This document shows positions 63,668-64,000 of a stretch of 64,000 bases of DNA, piece by piece. A program made the position numbers and the translations under genes. The stretch is from the NCBI RefSeq assembly GCF_051014445.1, contig NC_135136.1:25624001-25688000 (forward strand), given 5' to 3'. The notes under the pieces were generated by a model. That model worked only from the letters and a program-made list of their open reading frames with translations. It did not search any database and was not told the DNA's origin. Position 1 is the stretch's first letter; each line of letters opens with the position of its first letter. Source of the DNA: Colletes latitarsis (Eukaryota; Arthropoda; Insecta; Hymenoptera; Colletidae).

Positions 63668-64000
63668 CCGGTGTTACCGACTAAAATACTGACCGAATCC
63701 AGGTTTAATTGACTGTTACTGTGTGGTACCACATTACTACGTGATACAAACCCGAAAATTCCCAGGATCTGGCCAACAACTATGCGAAGAAGGCAAAATC
63801 ATGAGCCAGATGCGGGCATAACCCAGACCTAACCGAGACCTAACCGGTGTTATATTCTAAAATATTGATCGAATCCAAGTTTAACGGACTGTTTCTGTGT
63901 GGTACCACATTACTGCGTGATTCAAACCCGAAAAAATCCAGGATCTGGCCAACAAGAATGCGGAAAAGGCAAAATCATGAGCCAGATGCGGTCATAACCC
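63668..64000 (+). repeat. Last monomers of the window (array continues)
   Basis: One complete j-like monomer and most of an o-like monomer (ATTGATCGAATCC, AAGTTTAACGGACTG, GCGGAAAAGGC, GATGCGGTCATAA). The window ends inside the array, so the array boundary lies further right. Confidence 0.9.

Larger units (their letters stand above)
1..64000 (+). repeat. 176-bp satellite array filling the window
   Basis: Every line of the sequence fits one 176-bp monomer repeated head to tail in the same orientation, about 364 copies. Constant landmarks are GGATCTGGCCAACAA, GAGCCAGATGCGGGCATAA and the doubled CCCAGACCTAA. Most monomers are exactly 176 bp; recognisable exceptions are 155-188 bp class variants such as 165 (loss of one 11-bp sub-repeat), 173, 175, 177 and 188. 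No unrelated insertion and no inversion was seen. Sustained open reading is prevented by frequent stops and because 176 is not a multiple of 3. Arrays of this kind are usually centromeric or pericentromeric; that location is inferred, not shown. Confidence 0.98.

Noticed and set aside
1..64000. CRISPR array
   Set aside because: Repeats are 176 bp and contiguous, with no unique spacers, leader or cas genes.
1..64000. Telomere or subtelomere tract based on CCTAACCC
   Set aside because: The motif is only part of an 11-bp unit present twice per monomer. There is no uninterrupted run of a telomeric hexamer or pentamer.
1..64000. Ribosomal DNA spacer sub-repeats
   Set aside because: No rRNA gene, polymerase I promoter-like unique segment or terminator cluster interrupts 64 kb, and the number of monomers far exceeds usual spacer repeats.
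1..64000. Primate alpha satellite or a known plant centromere repeat
   Set aside because: The monomer length is similar (171-180 bp), but the sequence does not resemble the alpha satellite, Arabidopsis or Brassica consensus as I remember them. A database search of one monomer would settle this.
1..64000. Tandemly repeated protein-coding domain
   Set aside because: The monomer carries stops in its frames (TAA in CCTAACCC and GCATAACCC among others), its length breaks frame each repeat, and indels of 1, 3 and 11 bp are tolerated.

Overview
The window is one uninterrupted block of tandem satellite DNA. A 176-bp monomer repeats head to tail, always in the same orientation, about 364 times from base 1 to base 64,000. 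I see no protein-coding gene, RNA gene, transposon, CRISPR array or operon. The organism must be a eukaryote, because arrays of near-nucleosome-length monomers in higher-order repeats (HORs) are typical of centromeric or pericentromeric heterochromatin. I do not recognise the monomer family. From memory it does not resemble primate alpha satellite, Arabidopsis CEN178/180 or Brassica CentBr, and I cannot name the species.

Monomer phase used here: position 1 is the first C of CCGGTG (variants CCCGTG, CCAGTG). In a representative monomer (2110-2285) I count A 59, C 46, G 35, T 36, which is 46% GC, with A in excess of T on the + strand. Landmarks in order are: a variable head (GTTACCGACTAAAATACTG, TTATCCTCTAAAATGTGG and others); a dyad region around AACCAGGTTTAATTG; a 12-bp palindrome TGTGGTACCACA with a KpnI site; an A-rich stretch; GGATCTGGCCAACAA; ATGCGAAGAAGGC; GAGCCAGATGCGGGCATAA; and two copies of an 11-bp sub-repeat CCCAGACCTAA.

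Layout. (1) 1-876: a four-monomer 705-bp unit (types a-b-c-d), with a second copy starting at 701. (2) 877-26,899: twelve successive HOR units built from one ordered set of monomer types. The complete form is a 16-mer of 2,816 bp (b-c-e-f-g-h-i-j-k-l-m-n-o-p-e'-f'). Derivatives of 5, 8, 10, 12, 13, 14, 15 and 17 monomers arose by deletion or insertion, and several carry hybrid monomers at the junction. (3) 18,808-28,308: a 4.75-kb tandem duplication (B1, B2). (4) 26,934-46,574: a 9.6-kb block (A1, A2) present twice at an offset of exactly 10,019 bp and almost identical. (5) 46,575-48,492: short shuffled fragments. (6) 48,493-54,519: a 3.0-kb tandem duplication (C1, C2). (7) 54,520-64,000: a more diverged part with partial copies of C and an internal repeat (D1, D2).

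The offsets can be explained as whole numbers of 176-bp monomers plus identifiable small indels. The history appears to be repeated unequal exchange in register at several scales, from the 11-bp sub-repeat through the monomer and the 2-3 kb HOR to the 10-kb block. The ordered left side looks recently homogenised and the right end looks older or closer to an array edge. No conventional new genetic system is visible. The points of interest are the HOR architecture, a CENP-B-box-like site confined to one monomer type, the palindrome, the telomere-like 11-bp unit, and linkage between sequence variants and HOR structure.
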